DNA of 64,000 nt from Bacteroidaceae bacterium (GTDB lineage: Bacteria > Bacteroidota > Bacteroidia > Bacteroidales > Bacteroidaceae): contig JAKSLR010000010.1 of assembly GCA_024401095.1 (NCBI GenBank), forward strand, positions 17,756 through 81,755, given 5' to 3'. Below the pieces are notes generated by a model. It worked only from the letters and a program-made list of their open reading frames with translations. It did no database searches and had not been told where the DNA came from. The translations under genes were made by a program, and so were the position numbers. Shown here one piece after another: positions 33,748 to 43,057 of the stretch (position 1 is its first letter; every line of letters starts with the position of its first letter).

Positions 33748-34803
33748 ATGAATCTATTATTTAAATCTATGTTATGCAGCATTCTTGCTGCTGGCTCATT
33801 TGTTTCTGCCAGTGCGCAGAACAAGGATGTTGTTTCTACTCCTAAATTCGGTGGTTATATTATTGGCAAGTATTCGTATCAAGACAACGAAGGAACTACA
33901 ACTAATGGCGATGGTTTCAACGCTCGTCTTATTCGTGTTTATGTAGATGGTTCTGTGCTGGGTGATTTCAAGTATCGTCTCCAAATGGAAGTTAACGGTG
34001 ACAACACAGCATCTAAGGGTGCGCATGTTAAGGATTTCTATATAGAATGGGCAAAGCACAAGGAATTCAGTGTTAGAGTAGGTCAGTTTAAACGTGCCTT
34101 TACTTTTGAAAATCCTTACAATCCTTGGGATGTAGGTGTAGGAGATTATTCTCAGTTAGTAAAGAAACTTGCAGGTATGGGTGACCGTTGCGGTGAAGCA
34201 TCTACCGGCGGACGTGATCAGGGTCTTCAGATTCAAGGTGACCTCTTGCCTGACGCTAATGACGGACACCGTTACATTCATTATCAGCTTGCTGTATATA
34301 ATGGTAATGGAATCAACCATGCTGATAACAACAAACAGAAAGATTTGATTGGTACATTACAGGTACAACCTATTAAGAATCTGTATATTGGTGCATTTGG
34401 TTGGACTGGAACTTACGGAAAACAAGGGTTTGAAGTAGACCGTAACCGTTATAATATTGGTCTTAAATATGAAAGTGATTGGACTGTTCGTGCAGAATAT
34501 GCCCATTCAAAAGGTAAGGTCTACGATGGTGTCACTGTTGGTGGCAAGGGCCTTGACAAAGCAGATGCTTTCTATGCTACAGTTGGTGCACCTGTAAGCA
34601 AATTGGTTAAGGTATATGCAAAGTATGACTTGTATCGAAATGGTTGTGTCGGAGAAAATGCTTCAACCATCTATTCTTTGGCTGCAAACATCCGCCCTCA
34701 TAAAAATCTGATGCTGCAGTTACAGTATAATCATGTTAACGATAAGACCGCACTAGACCAGAACTACAATCAACTCTGGGCTGAAGCATATATCCGTTGG
34801 TAA
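33748..34803 (+). CDS. Outer-membrane porin, OprO/OprP-like
   Basis: The protein has 351 residues with a signal peptide (residues 1-23, ending ASAQ). The mature part is a run of amphipathic strands starting FGGYIIGKYSYQD, with the family block YIEWAKHKEFSVRVGQFKRAFTFENPYNP-like region near 105-130 and an aromatic C-terminal strand ending YIRW, the usual last strand for barrel insertion. It resembles the phosphate-selective porin O/P family, although many Bacteroidetes members have no proven anion preference. Its stop overlaps the start of the next gene (TAATG), so a small lipoprotein is made with it. Confidence 0.88.
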   Translation: MNLLFKSMLCSILAAGSFVSASAQNKDVVSTPKFGGYIIGKYSYQDNEGTTTNGDGFNARLIRVYVDGSVLGDFKYRLQMEVNGDNTASKGAHVKDFYIEWAKHKEFSVRVGQFKRAFTFENPYNPWDVGVGDYSQLVKKLAGMGDRCGEASTGGRDQGLQIQGDLLPDANDGHRYIHYQLAVYNGNGINHADNNKQKDLIGTLQVQPIKNLYIGAFGWTGTYGKQGFEVDRNRYNIGLKYESDWTVRAEYAHSKGKVYDGVTVGGKGLDKADAFYATVGAPVSKLVKVYAKYDLYRNGCVGENASTIYSLAANIRPHKNLMLQLQYNHVNDKTALDQNYNQLWAEAYIRW

Positions 34804-35216
34804 TGAAAAAGATATTTTATCCTATCCTACTCATACTTCTGATGGTTTCATGCCATCAGAAGTCATGGGAAGAAAGATGTAGTGAAGAAGCCCTGGAGTA
34901 CACTCTGACACATTGTCCTTTGGATGTGGGCAACGGAATTACGTTGGATAGTCTGACTTATAATGCTGCTACAAACACCAATACCTATTATTATATAGTG
35001 AATGACGTAGCAGACAATGATTCCTTCTTTCAAGCTAGGAAAGTTGATATTGAAAATGATTTTTTAAGTGCAATAGCAAGTTCCATTGATTTGAAGCCTA
35101 AAAAAGAGCATGGAACAAAACTCCAATACATTTACCATTCTGGTAGTACGAAGAAAAAATTATTTGACTGCACTTTTGGTCCTAACGAGACTGGAGGATA
35201 CGGAAAAATAAAATAA
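34803..35216 (+). CDS. Small lipoprotein coupled to the porin
   Basis: The product has 137 residues from the ATG at 34803, which shares its A with the porin stop codon. The lipobox LLMVSC places the lipid-bearing Cys at about residue 17. The mature part is a compact alpha/beta protein (EEALEYTLTHCPLDVGNG, then LDSLTYNAATNTNTYYYIV), with a C-terminal strand pair LQYIYHS and KKKLFDCTF. I recognise no named family. The tight coupling suggests that it attaches to or assembles with the porin, but nothing in the sequence proves this. Confidence 0.82.
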   Translation: MKKIFYPILLILLMVSCHQKSWEERCSEEALEYTLTHCPLDVGNGITLDSLTYNAATNTNTYYYIVNDVADNDSFFQARKVDIENDFLSAIASSIDLKPKKEHGTKLQYIYHSGSTKKKLFDCTFGPNETGGYGKIK

Positions 35217-35221
35217 AAAAG

Positions 35222-35247
35222 AAAGGTGCATCAATTGATGCACCTTT
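35222..35247. terminator. Terminator between porin-lipoprotein and TSCPD genes
   Basis: A perfect 26-base palindrome (AAAGGTGCATCAA with its reverse complement) with A and T flanks lies between two convergent genes, 5 bases from each stop, and serves both. Confidence 0.88.
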
Positions 35248-35252
35248 TCTAT

Positions 35253-35519
35253 TTATTTACTAACTTGATGTTGTTCTAGAATCTTCAGTAAAGCTTGAGA
35301 TAATTGATCAGGACAACTGGTTCCTTTCATACCGCAGTTAATACCTTTTAGTTTTTCTGCAACATCTTGAATCTTCTGTCCTTTCACTAAAGCAGAAATA
35401 CCTTGAAGATTACCACTACATCCTCCAAGAAACTTAACATCATTGACTACATTGTTTTCATCGATATCAATGAGTATCTGCTTTGAACAAGTCCCTACTG
35501 TCTTATAGACGTACTGCAT
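35253..35519 (-). CDS. TSCPD domain protein (TIGR03905 type)
   Basis: The protein has 88 residues, a single TSCPD domain. Conserved features are GTCSKQILIDID near the start, the glycine/cysteine block FLGGCSGNLQGISALV and the end motif GINCGMKGTSCPDQLSQAL, which names the family. Four conserved Cys residues suggest metal binding; the domain also occurs in class II ribonucleotide reductases, where it lies at the C-terminus. The function of the free-standing form is not established. It starts 5 bases after the yebC stop. Confidence 0.9.
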   Translation of the reverse strand: MQYVYKTVGTCSKQILIDIDENNVVNDVKFLGGCSGNLQGISALVKGQKIQDVAEKLKGINCGMKGTSCPDQLSQALLKILEQHQVSK

Positions 35520-35524
35520 GAGAA

Positions 35525-36256
35525 TTACTCTTCTTCTGGTTTCATGTTAGTATATACAGTCTGAACATCGTCAAACTCTTCAAGACGTTCAACCATCTTA
35601 TCGATAGTCTCACGCTGTTCCGCAGTAACCTCTTTCAGATCGTTTGGAATGTAAGTGAAGTCACCACCAATTTCCTCAAAGCCCATTTCTTCAAGGTGCT
35701 TCTGAATAGCAGAGTAGCTTTTAGGATCACCATAAAGAGTAATTGTACCTTCCTCTTCATCGATGTCCATATCCTCATCAACATTATAGTCAATCATTTC
35801 CAGCAAGAAGTCATCCATGTCCATGTCTGCCTTTGCCTTGAAAGTGAAAATACACTTATGATCGAAAAGGAATGCCAAAGAACCAGTTGTTCCGAGTGTT
35901 CCGCTAAACTTATTGAATACAGAACGTACATCAGCTACAGTACGAGTAGTATTATCGGTTAAGGTATCAACAAAGATTGCAATTCCATGAGGGCCATAGC
36001 CTTCATAAGTTACACCCTTGTATGAACTCTTATCCTTACCCATTGCATTCTTGATAGCGCGTTCGATATTATCCTTTGGCATGTTCTCACGCTTACAAGT
36101 AGCAATGACTGAACGCAATGTTGGGTTATTTTCTGGTTCTGGACCACCTGCCTGTACTGCAATTGCAATTTGCTTACCTAGACGGGTAAAGGTCTTTGCC
36201 ATGTGACCCCATCTCTTTAACTTTGTCGCTTTGCGATATTCAAATGCTCTTCCCAT
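35525..36256 (-). CDS. YebC/PmpR-family protein (TACO1-like)
   Basis: The protein has 243 residues. The family signature starts at MGRAFEYRKATKLKRWG, a Bacteroidetes variant of the usual AGHSKW start; ARKA-type basic residues, GGPEPENNPTLRSVIATCKRENMPKDNIERAIK and YEGYGPHGIAIFVDTLTDN are intact. Recent work on YebC relatives points to a role in relieving ribosome stalling at proline-rich stretches, besides the older view as a transcription regulator. It lies 35 bases after pheT and 5 bases before the TSCPD gene. Confidence 0.92.
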   Translation of the reverse strand: MGRAFEYRKATKLKRWGHMAKTFTRLGKQIAIAVQAGGPEPENNPTLRSVIATCKRENMPKDNIERAIKNAMGKDKSSYKGVTYEGYGPHGIAIFVDTLTDNTTRTVADVRSVFNKFSGTLGTTGSLAFLFDHKCIFTFKAKADMDMDDFLLEMIDYNVDEDMDIDEEEGTITLYGDPKSYSAIQKHLEEMGFEEIGGDFTYIPNDLKEVTAEQRETIDKMVERLEEFDDVQTVYTNMKPEEE

Positions 36257-36291
36257 TGGTTATATATTTTTAATTTGATTTACTTTTTCTA

Positions 36292-38799
36292 TTAACGTAG
36301 CTTAGCACCAATCTGCTTCTCAAGACTCATGATAATCTTATTCATGATGGCATCGGTCTGCTTATCGTTCATTGTCTTCTCTGCATCCTGAAGTACAAAG
36401 TTCACTGCATAGCTCTTCTTTCCTGCTTCCAGATTCTTTCCTTCATAAACGTCGAACAGCTTTACTTCTTTCAGAAGCTTCTTTTCGCAACCGTAAGCAA
36501 TCTTCTCAATAGTGGCAAATTCTACATTCTTATCAACTAGCAATGCCAAGTCACGGCTTACTGCAGGGAATTTTGCAATTTCCTTATAAGTTACCTTATT
36601 ATTCTTGATAGCCTTCATCAAGTTTTTCCAGTTGATATCAGCATAGAATACGTCAGATTCTACATCACACATCTTGGTAATCTTTTTGCTAATGACACCA
36701 TACATAGCCAAAACCTTACCACCGCGATTCTGGATTTCAATGCCTTTTGCAAAGATATCATTCTTAGACTCTGCAAATACGGTAGCACCTAAATTAAGGC
36801 CTAAACGTGTAAAGATGTTCAACAGATATGCCTTCAACTCATATACACTGGAATCCATGTCAGGATGTGCCCAAGAACCGCTGATGCGCTTACCAGTAAC
36901 CCAAAGAGCCATGTGATCTTCTTCGGTATAAGCATCAAGAACATGCTTAATAACTTCAGGATCAGTACTCTTAGATACACCAGGTATAATATCAGCACAC
37001 TTTCTTGCTTCATTGAAATGATAGCAGTTTCCATATTCAAAGAATCGGATATTTCCATTCTTGCGATTTGCATTATGAGAAATAGACTCCAAACCACCAA
37101 ATAGTAAAGTCTGGCGCATAACACTCAAATCTGCAGAAAGTGGATTCATCAACTTAACACAGTTAGCAGAAGGATAAGCTGTAAGATTCTCATAGTAAGC
37201 AGCCTTTGTCAATGAATTATTAAGAATTTCATTGAAACCGGCACCAACAAGTTGTTCTGCAACCAAATTTTCAAGCTTATTGCTCTTGTCAACGTCAGTC
37301 TTGACAGTAAGACTAGCGTTAAGAGTATGTGGCATCTCTACGTTGTTGTAACCATAGATACGAAGGATGTCTTCTACTACATCACAAGGACGCTGAACAT
37401 CAACACGGTATGCAGGAACAAGAAGAGTCAAACCTTCTGAAGTTTCGTTAGTAATCTGCATTTCAAGAGAAGTCACGATACTCTTGATTGTTTCAGCAGG
37501 AATTACTTTACCAATAAGCTTATTACAATAATCATAAGACAATTCTACAGTAAAGTCGCTAATTGGCGCTGGGTTTACATCCTTTATCTCCATGCTGATG
37601 GTACCTCCACCCAGTTCCTTAGCCAAGAGTGCTGCTTGCTTCAAAGCGTAAATCTGTCCATGAGGATCGATTCCACGTTCAAAACGGAAACTTGCATCTG
37701 TGCTTAAGCCATGACGACGGGCAGATTTTCGAATCCAAGTTGGGTTAAAATATGCAGATTCAAAAAGAACATTCTTAGTAGTCTCGTATGTTCCACTACC
37801 CTTACCTCCAAATACACCAGCAATACACATTGGCTCTTCAGCGTTACAGATAGCAAGATCTCGTTCACTAAGTTTATGCTCAACACCATCAAGTGTTACA
37901 AATGGAGTTCCTTCTGGCAAACTCTTTATGACAACCTTATTGCCCTTTACCATATCTGCATCAAAGCAGTGTAATGGCTGGCCATATGCCATCATGATGT
38001 AATTGGTTATATCCACAATGTTGTTAATAGGACGAAGACCAATAGTCTTCAACTTATTCTGCAACCATTCTGGACTCTCCTTTACAGTAACATCTTTAAC
38101 TGTCACTGCGCAATAACGTGGACAAGCTTCTTCATTAATGATTTCAACATCAATATTCAAGTCTGTATTATCTACCTTGAAGGCCTCGTCAGATGGACGA
38201 TGCAATGAAGTTTGCTTACCATTTTGAACTAACCATGCATACAAATCACGTGCTACACCATAATGGCTGCATGCATCGGCACGATTAGGAGTAATATCAA
38301 CTTCAATGATATAATCACTTTCCAGATGATAGTATTCTGCTGCAGGTGTACCAGGAACAGCCTCTGCAGGAAGAACAATGATACCAGCATGGTCTGTTCC
38401 GATGCCAATCTCATCCTCTGCACAGATCATACCACATGATTCAATGCCACGAAGCTTAGATTTCTTTATGGTAAATTCTTTGTCACCATCATACAGTTTT
38501 GTACCCAATGTTGCAACAACAACTTTCTGACCAGCTGCTACATTTGGAGCTCCACAGACAATCTGAGAAGGCTCTTCTGTACCAATGTTTACAGTACAAA
38601 CATGCATGTGATCAGAATTTGGATGTGGTTCACAAGTCAAAACCTCACCAATGACAATTCCTGCCAGTCCACCTTTTATAGACTGAACCTCTTCTACACC
38701 ATCTACTTCAAGACCACCAGATGTCAACGCTGCAGCAACTTCTTCTGCAGTCATGTCGAAATCTACGTACTCTTTAAGCCATTTATAAGATATGTTCAT
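36292..38799 (-). CDS. pheT: Phenylalanyl-tRNA synthetase beta subunit
   Basis: PheT pairs with PheS to charge tRNA-Phe. The protein has 835 residues, the full bacterial length. An N-terminal tRNA-binding (EMAP/OB) domain (about 40-150; IVIGEVLTCEPHPNSDHMH), the B3/B4 editing domain (about 210-390; RPINNIVDITNYIMMAYGQPLHCFD), the B5 domain (about 410-480), the synthetase-like core (about 490-690) and the C-terminal anticodon-fold domain (about 745-835; KFPAVSRDLALLVDK) are all present. pheS is not adjacent, as is usual in this phylum. A TAATTTTG promoter lies about 40 bases upstream on the minus strand. Confidence 0.97.
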   Translation of the reverse strand: MNISYKWLKEYVDFDMTAEEVAAALTSGGLEVDGVEEVQSIKGGLAGIVIGEVLTCEPHPNSDHMHVCTVNIGTEEPSQIVCGAPNVAAGQKVVVATLGTKLYDGDKEFTIKKSKLRGIESCGMICAEDEIGIGTDHAGIIVLPAEAVPGTPAAEYYHLESDYIIEVDITPNRADACSHYGVARDLYAWLVQNGKQTSLHRPSDEAFKVDNTDLNIDVEIINEEACPRYCAVTVKDVTVKESPEWLQNKLKTIGLRPINNIVDITNYIMMAYGQPLHCFDADMVKGNKVVIKSLPEGTPFVTLDGVEHKLSERDLAICNAEEPMCIAGVFGGKGSGTYETTKNVLFESAYFNPTWIRKSARRHGLSTDASFRFERGIDPHGQIYALKQAALLAKELGGGTISMEIKDVNPAPISDFTVELSYDYCNKLIGKVIPAETIKSIVTSLEMQITNETSEGLTLLVPAYRVDVQRPCDVVEDILRIYGYNNVEMPHTLNASLTVKTDVDKSNKLENLVAEQLVGAGFNEILNNSLTKAAYYENLTAYPSANCVKLMNPLSADLSVMRQTLLFGGLESISHNANRKNGNIRFFEYGNCYHFNEARKCADIIPGVSKSTDPEVIKHVLDAYTEEDHMALWVTGKRISGSWAHPDMDSSVYELKAYLLNIFTRLGLNLGATVFAESKNDIFAKGIEIQNRGGKVLAMYGVISKKITKMCDVESDVFYADINWKNLMKAIKNNKVTYKEIAKFPAVSRDLALLVDKNVEFATIEKIAYGCEKKLLKEVKLFDVYEGKNLEAGKKSYAVNFVLQDAEKTMNDKQTDAIMNKIIMSLEKQIGAKLR

Positions 38800-38886
38800 A
38801 AAGTCTGATTTTTACAATTCATTCAAAATTCGCGCAAAATTACACAAAATTTCTTATATATAAGGTATATTGTTTCTTATTTTTTC

Positions 38887-40437
38887 TTAGAATGGAACAT
38901 CGGAATTAAAACCACCGCCAAATGGATTATCCATTGGAGGCATATCTGAAGGAGGAAGCGGAGCATTTCCTCCATCGGAAACTTTACTGTTCATTCTCGA
39001 TGGTCTAGGAGCAGGTCCCATAGGACTCATTCTATCATCCTCAGGGTTCATGAAACGGGTAAATTCAGGCTTGAATCGAAGCAGGACATCACCTACAGGG
39101 CCATTACGGTGTTTAGCAATGATAAGCTGAGCCATTCCATGAAGGTCATTTCCTTTTTCATCTTGATAAATCTTATAATACTCAGGGCGATGAATGAAGC
39201 AAACCATATCAGCATCTTGCTCAATGGCTCCAGATTCACGCAAGTCACTCAGCTGAGGTTTCTTACCTTCCAAACCTTCACGCTTTTCTGTATCACGATT
39301 TAACTGACTCAAGGCTATAATTGGTATATTCAGCTCTTTTGCCAGGCCTTTCAAGGAACGAGAAATGGTAGAAACCTCTTCCTGACGACTTCCAAATCCC
39401 ATACCACTTGCATTCATCAACTGCAGATAATCTATGATGATCATCTTTATACCATGTTCCCTATATAATCTACGAGCTTTTGTTCGAAGCTCAAATACAG
39501 ACAATGAAGGTGTATCATCCAGATAGAGAGGAGCATTATTCATCTTATTCATTCTACTATCCAGCTGCTGCCACTCATAGGGTTCCAGCTGTCCGCTCTT
39601 GATTTTCTTGGAATCAATCTCACAGACATTTGATATTACACGATTCATGAGCTGAACATTACTCATTTCAAGAGAGAAGAGTGCTATCGGGATTTCCATG
39701 TCAATAGCCATATTCGTAGCCATTGAAAGAACAAACGCTGTCTTACCCATAGCAGGACGTGCAGCAATAATGACAAGGTCGGAATTCTGCCATCCCGATG
39801 TCATACTATCCAACTGATGGTAACCAGAGGACAATCCACTCATACCATCTGGTCGTGCTGCAGCTTTCTTCAACATTTCATAGGCTTCCTCTATGACTGA
39901 ATTAATCTGTACATAATCTTTCTGCATATTTGTCTGAGAAATCTCAAACAACCTGCCTTCGGTTTCCTGCATCAAATCTTTAACATCGATGGTTTCATCA
40001 AATGCAGAACGCTGCACTTGGGCAGCAAAGGATATAAGCTGGCGAGAAAGATATTTCTGAGCAATAATCTGAGCATGATACTCGATATGCGCAGAACTTG
40101 CCATATTTTCAGTCAGGGTTGCCAGATAGAAAGGCCCACCTGCCTCCTCTAGCTTATTCGACTTAGTTAGTTGATCGGTAACAGTAAGAATATCAACGGG
40201 TCTCTGTTCTAAACTTAATGCTACAATTGCCTCATAAATGAGTTTATGTCTGTCATCGTAAAAAGACTCAGGCTTCAAAAGTTCACTGACAAAGGAATAA
40301 GCATCTTGTTCTATCATTATTGCACCCAAAACTGCAGCTTCAAAATCAACAGCTTGAGGCTGGAGTCTACCCATTTCGTCTTGAACAGGTGCAGTATAAG
40401 ATTTTCGTCTATTATAAGATCTTTTATTTTCGGGCAT
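38887..40437 (-). CDS. dnaB: Replicative DNA helicase
   Basis: DnaB is the hexameric 5'-3' helicase of the replication fork. The protein has 516 residues. The N-terminal primase-interacting domain spans about 30-135 (LQPQAVDFEAAVLGAIMIEQ, YDDRHKLIYEAIVALS). The RecA-like domain carries Walker A AARPAMGKTAFVLS (about 226-239), Walker B MIIIDYLQLM (about 336-345) and the arginine-finger region near LRFKPEFTRF. There is no intein. A low-complexity Pro/Gly/Met tail closes the protein (after DDRMSPMG). A TATTTTTG box precedes the start on the minus strand. Confidence 0.97.
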   Translation of the reverse strand: MPENKRSYNRRKSYTAPVQDEMGRLQPQAVDFEAAVLGAIMIEQDAYSFVSELLKPESFYDDRHKLIYEAIVALSLEQRPVDILTVTDQLTKSNKLEEAGGPFYLATLTENMASSAHIEYHAQIIAQKYLSRQLISFAAQVQRSAFDETIDVKDLMQETEGRLFEISQTNMQKDYVQINSVIEEAYEMLKKAAARPDGMSGLSSGYHQLDSMTSGWQNSDLVIIAARPAMGKTAFVLSMATNMAIDMEIPIALFSLEMSNVQLMNRVISNVCEIDSKKIKSGQLEPYEWQQLDSRMNKMNNAPLYLDDTPSLSVFELRTKARRLYREHGIKMIIIDYLQLMNASGMGFGSRQEEVSTISRSLKGLAKELNIPIIALSQLNRDTEKREGLEGKKPQLSDLRESGAIEQDADMVCFIHRPEYYKIYQDEKGNDLHGMAQLIIAKHRNGPVGDVLLRFKPEFTRFMNPEDDRMSPMGPAPRPSRMNSKVSDGGNAPLPPSDMPPMDNPFGGGFNSDVPF

Positions 40438-40537
40438 ATTTATTATGTCTTGTATTTCGATTGCAAAAATAAAAGTTCTACTTTATTTTGAAAAATAAAA
40501 CCACATTTAGTTTTTAACAAATCTATCTTTAATTTGT

Positions 40538-41362
40538 CTATAACTTCAAACAAGTATAAAAACAAGTTGGAAATGCATAATTCAAATCAACATTTTCCTT
40601 GAAGATGCCAAACAAACTACTTCCTGAACCACTCATGGAAGCATAGATTGCACCATAATCATACAGCTTTTGCTTCAATGCTGCAATTTCCGGGAACTGA
40701 GGAAATACACTATCTTCAAAATCATTGTGCATTGAACACTTCCAATCTTCTACAGGCCTTTTTATAATATCAAGAAGCGATGTTTCTGGATATTTTGGCT
40801 TTATCTGAGAAAAGGCAGCTTTTGTACTTATGAAAATATCTGGCTTAATAACAACAAGATAATACCCAGTAAGATCCAATTCTATATCTTTGAAGATATT
40901 ACCTATACCTTCGGCATAAACTGGTTTGTTTTGGATGAAAATAGCACAGTCAGCTCCTAATTTTGCAGCATAAAGCTCTAAATTGCCAACTGAGATGTTC
41001 AATTCGAACAACTCATTCAAGGCTTTAAGCATAAAAGAAGCATCAGAAGATCCACCGCCTAAACCTGCACCTGATGGAATGATTTTTGAAAGGTTGATGT
41101 CAACAGACCCAAACTTATATCCTTCTTCCTTTAGTAGCTTTAAAGCTTTAACTACCAAATTATCATCAGATGAGCTATCCAATGCATGACCATCCAAATG
41201 GAGAGAGTAAGAATCTTCACCAACACGTTCTGCATAATTAACTTCTAACTTATCGAATAGAGGAATTGGATAAAACACTGTTTCCAGGTCATGATATCCA
41301 TCGGGTCTTTTGCGAACTACATTTAAGCCAAGATTGATTTTAGCATTTGGTTGAAGTATCAT
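40538..41362 (-). CDS. ispE: 4-Diphosphocytidyl-2-C-methyl-D-erythritol kinase
   Basis: IspE phosphorylates CDP-ME in the MEP route to isoprenoid precursors. The protein has 274 residues. GHMP-kinase features are visible: the N-terminal [20 protein letters not shown], the ATP loop [18 protein letters not shown] (about 92-109) and the C-terminal motif [15 protein letters not shown] (about 238-252). It starts 9 bases after the tatC stop and is the last gene of a tatA-tatC-ispE unit. Confidence 0.95.
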   Translation of the reverse strand: MILQPNAKINLGLNVVRKRPDGYHDLETVFYPIPLFDKLEVNYAERVGEDSYSLHLDGHALDSSSDDNLVVKALKLLKEEGYKFGSVDINLSKIIPSGAGLGGGSSDASFMLKALNELFELNISVGNLELYAAKLGADCAIFIQNKPVYAEGIGNIFKDIELDLTGYYLVVIKPDIFISTKAAFSQIKPKYPETSLLDIIKRPVEDWKCSMHNDFEDSVFPQFPEIAALKQKLYDYGAIYASMSGSGSSLFGIFKENVDLNYAFPTCFYTCLKL

Positions 41363-41371
41363 AGTTCACAT

Positions 41372-42151
41372 TTATTTTCTAGTATGTTTAACAATGAAGA
41401 TGCTGAATTCATACAAGAACCATATTGGCATGGCAACCAACATTAATGTAAAGACATCTGTTGTAGGTGTTATTATAGCAGCAACAACCAGTATGACGAC
41501 GATAGCATGTCTTCTGTAATTTTGCATCATGCTTGCTTTAATCAGACCAAACTTAGCTAATAACCAACAGATTACAGGAATCTCAAAGACCACACCCATC
41601 AAAAAACTTAATGTCCATAATGTATCGGTATATGAATCCAGAGAGATCATGTTTGTGACTTCATCGCTTACCTGATAGGTCCCCAGAAAACGGAAAGTAA
41701 ACGGAAATATCAAGAAATAACTGAGTAAGACACCCAAAACAAACATGATATAGCCACCACCTACCAATTGGACAGCGTAATGCTTCTCATTTTCATAGAG
41801 AGCCGGAGCCACAAAATTAAAAAGAAGATAGATGATATATGGAGATGCACAAAGAACACCCATGAAAAAGGCGGTCTTCATATGTACCATGAATTGATTT
41901 GCCAAGCCAGTATTAATAAGCTGAACCTGGAAATACTCCATGTGAGCATCAGGATTAATAAACTGAGCAGCCTTTTCAAGCCATTGATAAGTTATGAAGT
42001 CACTTTCTTTGGGAGCTAAAACAATACTAAAAAGAAAATCCTTCATGATAAAAGCTATTACCATAAAGAGTATTGTTACACCCAAAATTTTAATCAGACT
42101 CCCTCTCAGGACATCTAAATGATCCCAAAAAGTCAGTTCCTGTTCAGCCAT
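41372..42151 (-). CDS. tatC: Sec-independent translocase subunit TatC
   Basis: TatC is the signal-peptide receptor of the twin-arginine translocase. The protein has 259 residues. It starts with the conserved LTFWDHLDVLRGSLIK, has six transmembrane helices (about 20-42, 90-115, 125-155, 180-205, 218-232, 236-252), and keeps the FxxPALYENEKHY segment in the cytoplasmic loop (APALYENEKHY). An insertion of about 30 residues in the first periplasmic loop (ESDFITYQWLEKAAQFINPD) is typical of Bacteroidetes. The start codon overlaps the tatA stop. Confidence 0.95.
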   Translation of the reverse strand: MAEQELTFWDHLDVLRGSLIKILGVTILFMVIAFIMKDFLFSIVLAPKESDFITYQWLEKAAQFINPDAHMEYFQVQLINTGLANQFMVHMKTAFFMGVLCASPYIIYLLFNFVAPALYENEKHYAVQLVGGGYIMFVLGVLLSYFLIFPFTFRFLGTYQVSDEVTNMISLDSYTDTLWTLSFLMGVVFEIPVICWLLAKFGLIKASMMQNYRRHAIVVILVVAAIITPTTDVFTLMLVAMPIWFLYEFSIFIVKHTRK

Positions 42152-42345
42152 TAGTCTTTCTTTTCAAGCTCAGAAATCTCTTTCTTAATGTCTTCTACAG
42201 GTTTTTCAATATCTTTCATTCCATCCTTGAAACTTCTAACGCCTTGACCAAGGCCTTTCATCAATTCAGGAATTTTCTTTCCTCCAAATAACAAAAGAAT
42301 AATTAAAGCAATAACTAAAAACTCTTGCATTCCTAATCCAAACAT
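42151..42345 (-). CDS. tatA: Sec-independent translocase subunit TatA/E
   Basis: The protein has 64 residues, the size of TatA/TatE. One transmembrane helix (about 5-20, with [20 protein letters not shown]) leads into the [20 protein letters not shown] amphipathic helix, followed by an acidic/basic tail. It oligomerises to permit passage of folded proteins across the membrane. It overlaps tatC by one base. No separate tatB is seen, so TatA is probably bifunctional. Confidence 0.95.
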   Translation of the reverse strand: MFGLGMQEFLVIALIILLLFGGKKIPELMKGLGQGVRSFKDGMKDIEKPVEDIKKEISELEKKD

Positions 42346-42369
42346 AGTATTTTTTATTTTAAAAGTTTA

Positions 42370-42951
42370 TTATTCAAATTCTTTAGCACGAACTCTACTC
42401 AATGTCTCTGGAGTCATCTGAAGCAAAGATGCAATGGTATTCAACGGTGCTCTTCGCAATGCTTCAGGCTGTTCTGCTTTCAGCATTCTATAACGGCTCT
42501 GAGCATCTTCAAATCGAAGACGGTTAGCCTTTTGTTGACTGACAATCAGTGATTTCTCTAAGATCTTACGATAAAAGATTCCTAATTCACAGCTCTCTTC
42601 TGCTAATTTGTTGATTATATCATATTGAATTCCATATATGAGGGAATTTTCCATAGCTTCTATCTGAAGATATGTTGGTTCCTGTTTAAAGAAACTTTCA
42701 ATACACTGTACTAAATCTCCTTCAAAAGAAAGGTGTTCTGTAAGATCCTTACCATTCTTAAAGTAAAATTGTCGAAGAAAACCTTTGCGAATAAAGTAGA
42801 TAAATTTTGAAACTTCACCTTCTCTTAGAATAACCTCGCCCTTGCTGTAACGCATGGGAACAAGTATATTCGTAAGCTGCTCTATTCCTGCAGGAGATAA
42901 AATATGATAAATCTTTGCCATTTCTATGGCTACATCGTGCCTCTGATCCAT
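42370..42951 (-). CDS. Crp/Fnr-family transcriptional regulator
   Basis: The protein has 193 residues. The cyclic-nucleotide-binding-like beta-roll covers about 15-130 (RYSKGEVILREGEVSKFIYFI, the PBC-like turn around LTEHLSFEGDLV). A short C-terminal DNA-binding part ends APLNTIASLLQMTPETLSRV, close to the recognition helix of the family. No cAMP-binding Arg/Thr set or Fnr Cys cluster is evident. The ligand and targets are unknown. It stands 24 bases before tatA in the same direction and is divergent from udk. Confidence 0.9.
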   Translation of the reverse strand: MDQRHDVAIEMAKIYHILSPAGIEQLTNILVPMRYSKGEVILREGEVSKFIYFIRKGFLRQFYFKNGKDLTEHLSFEGDLVQCIESFFKQEPTYLQIEAMENSLIYGIQYDIINKLAEESCELGIFYRKILEKSLIVSQQKANRLRFEDAQSRYRMLKAEQPEALRRAPLNTIASLLQMTPETLSRVRAKEFE

Positions 42952-42974
42952 AGTAAATCACTCTTTAAACCTTG

Positions 42975-42982
42975 CAAAGATA
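42975..42982 (-). promoter_or_regulatory. -7 box of the Crp/Fnr-like gene
   Basis: TATCTTTG followed by C on the minus strand lies 23 bases before the ATG, and probably drives the regulator and the tatA-tatC-ispE genes behind it. Confidence 0.6.
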
Positions 42983-43023
42983 CACTTTTTTTTGATTTTC
43001 ATTATAATTTTCGTAGAAAGAAT

Positions 43024-43031
43024 TATCTTTG
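43024..43031 (+). promoter_or_regulatory. -7 box of udk
   Basis: TATCTTTG followed by CA lies 26 bases before the udk ATG at 43058. The in-frame ATG at 43034 is only 2 bases from the box and should fall before the transcript start. Confidence 0.65.
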
Positions 43032-43057
43032 CAATGAAATTAATATACAAAAATACT

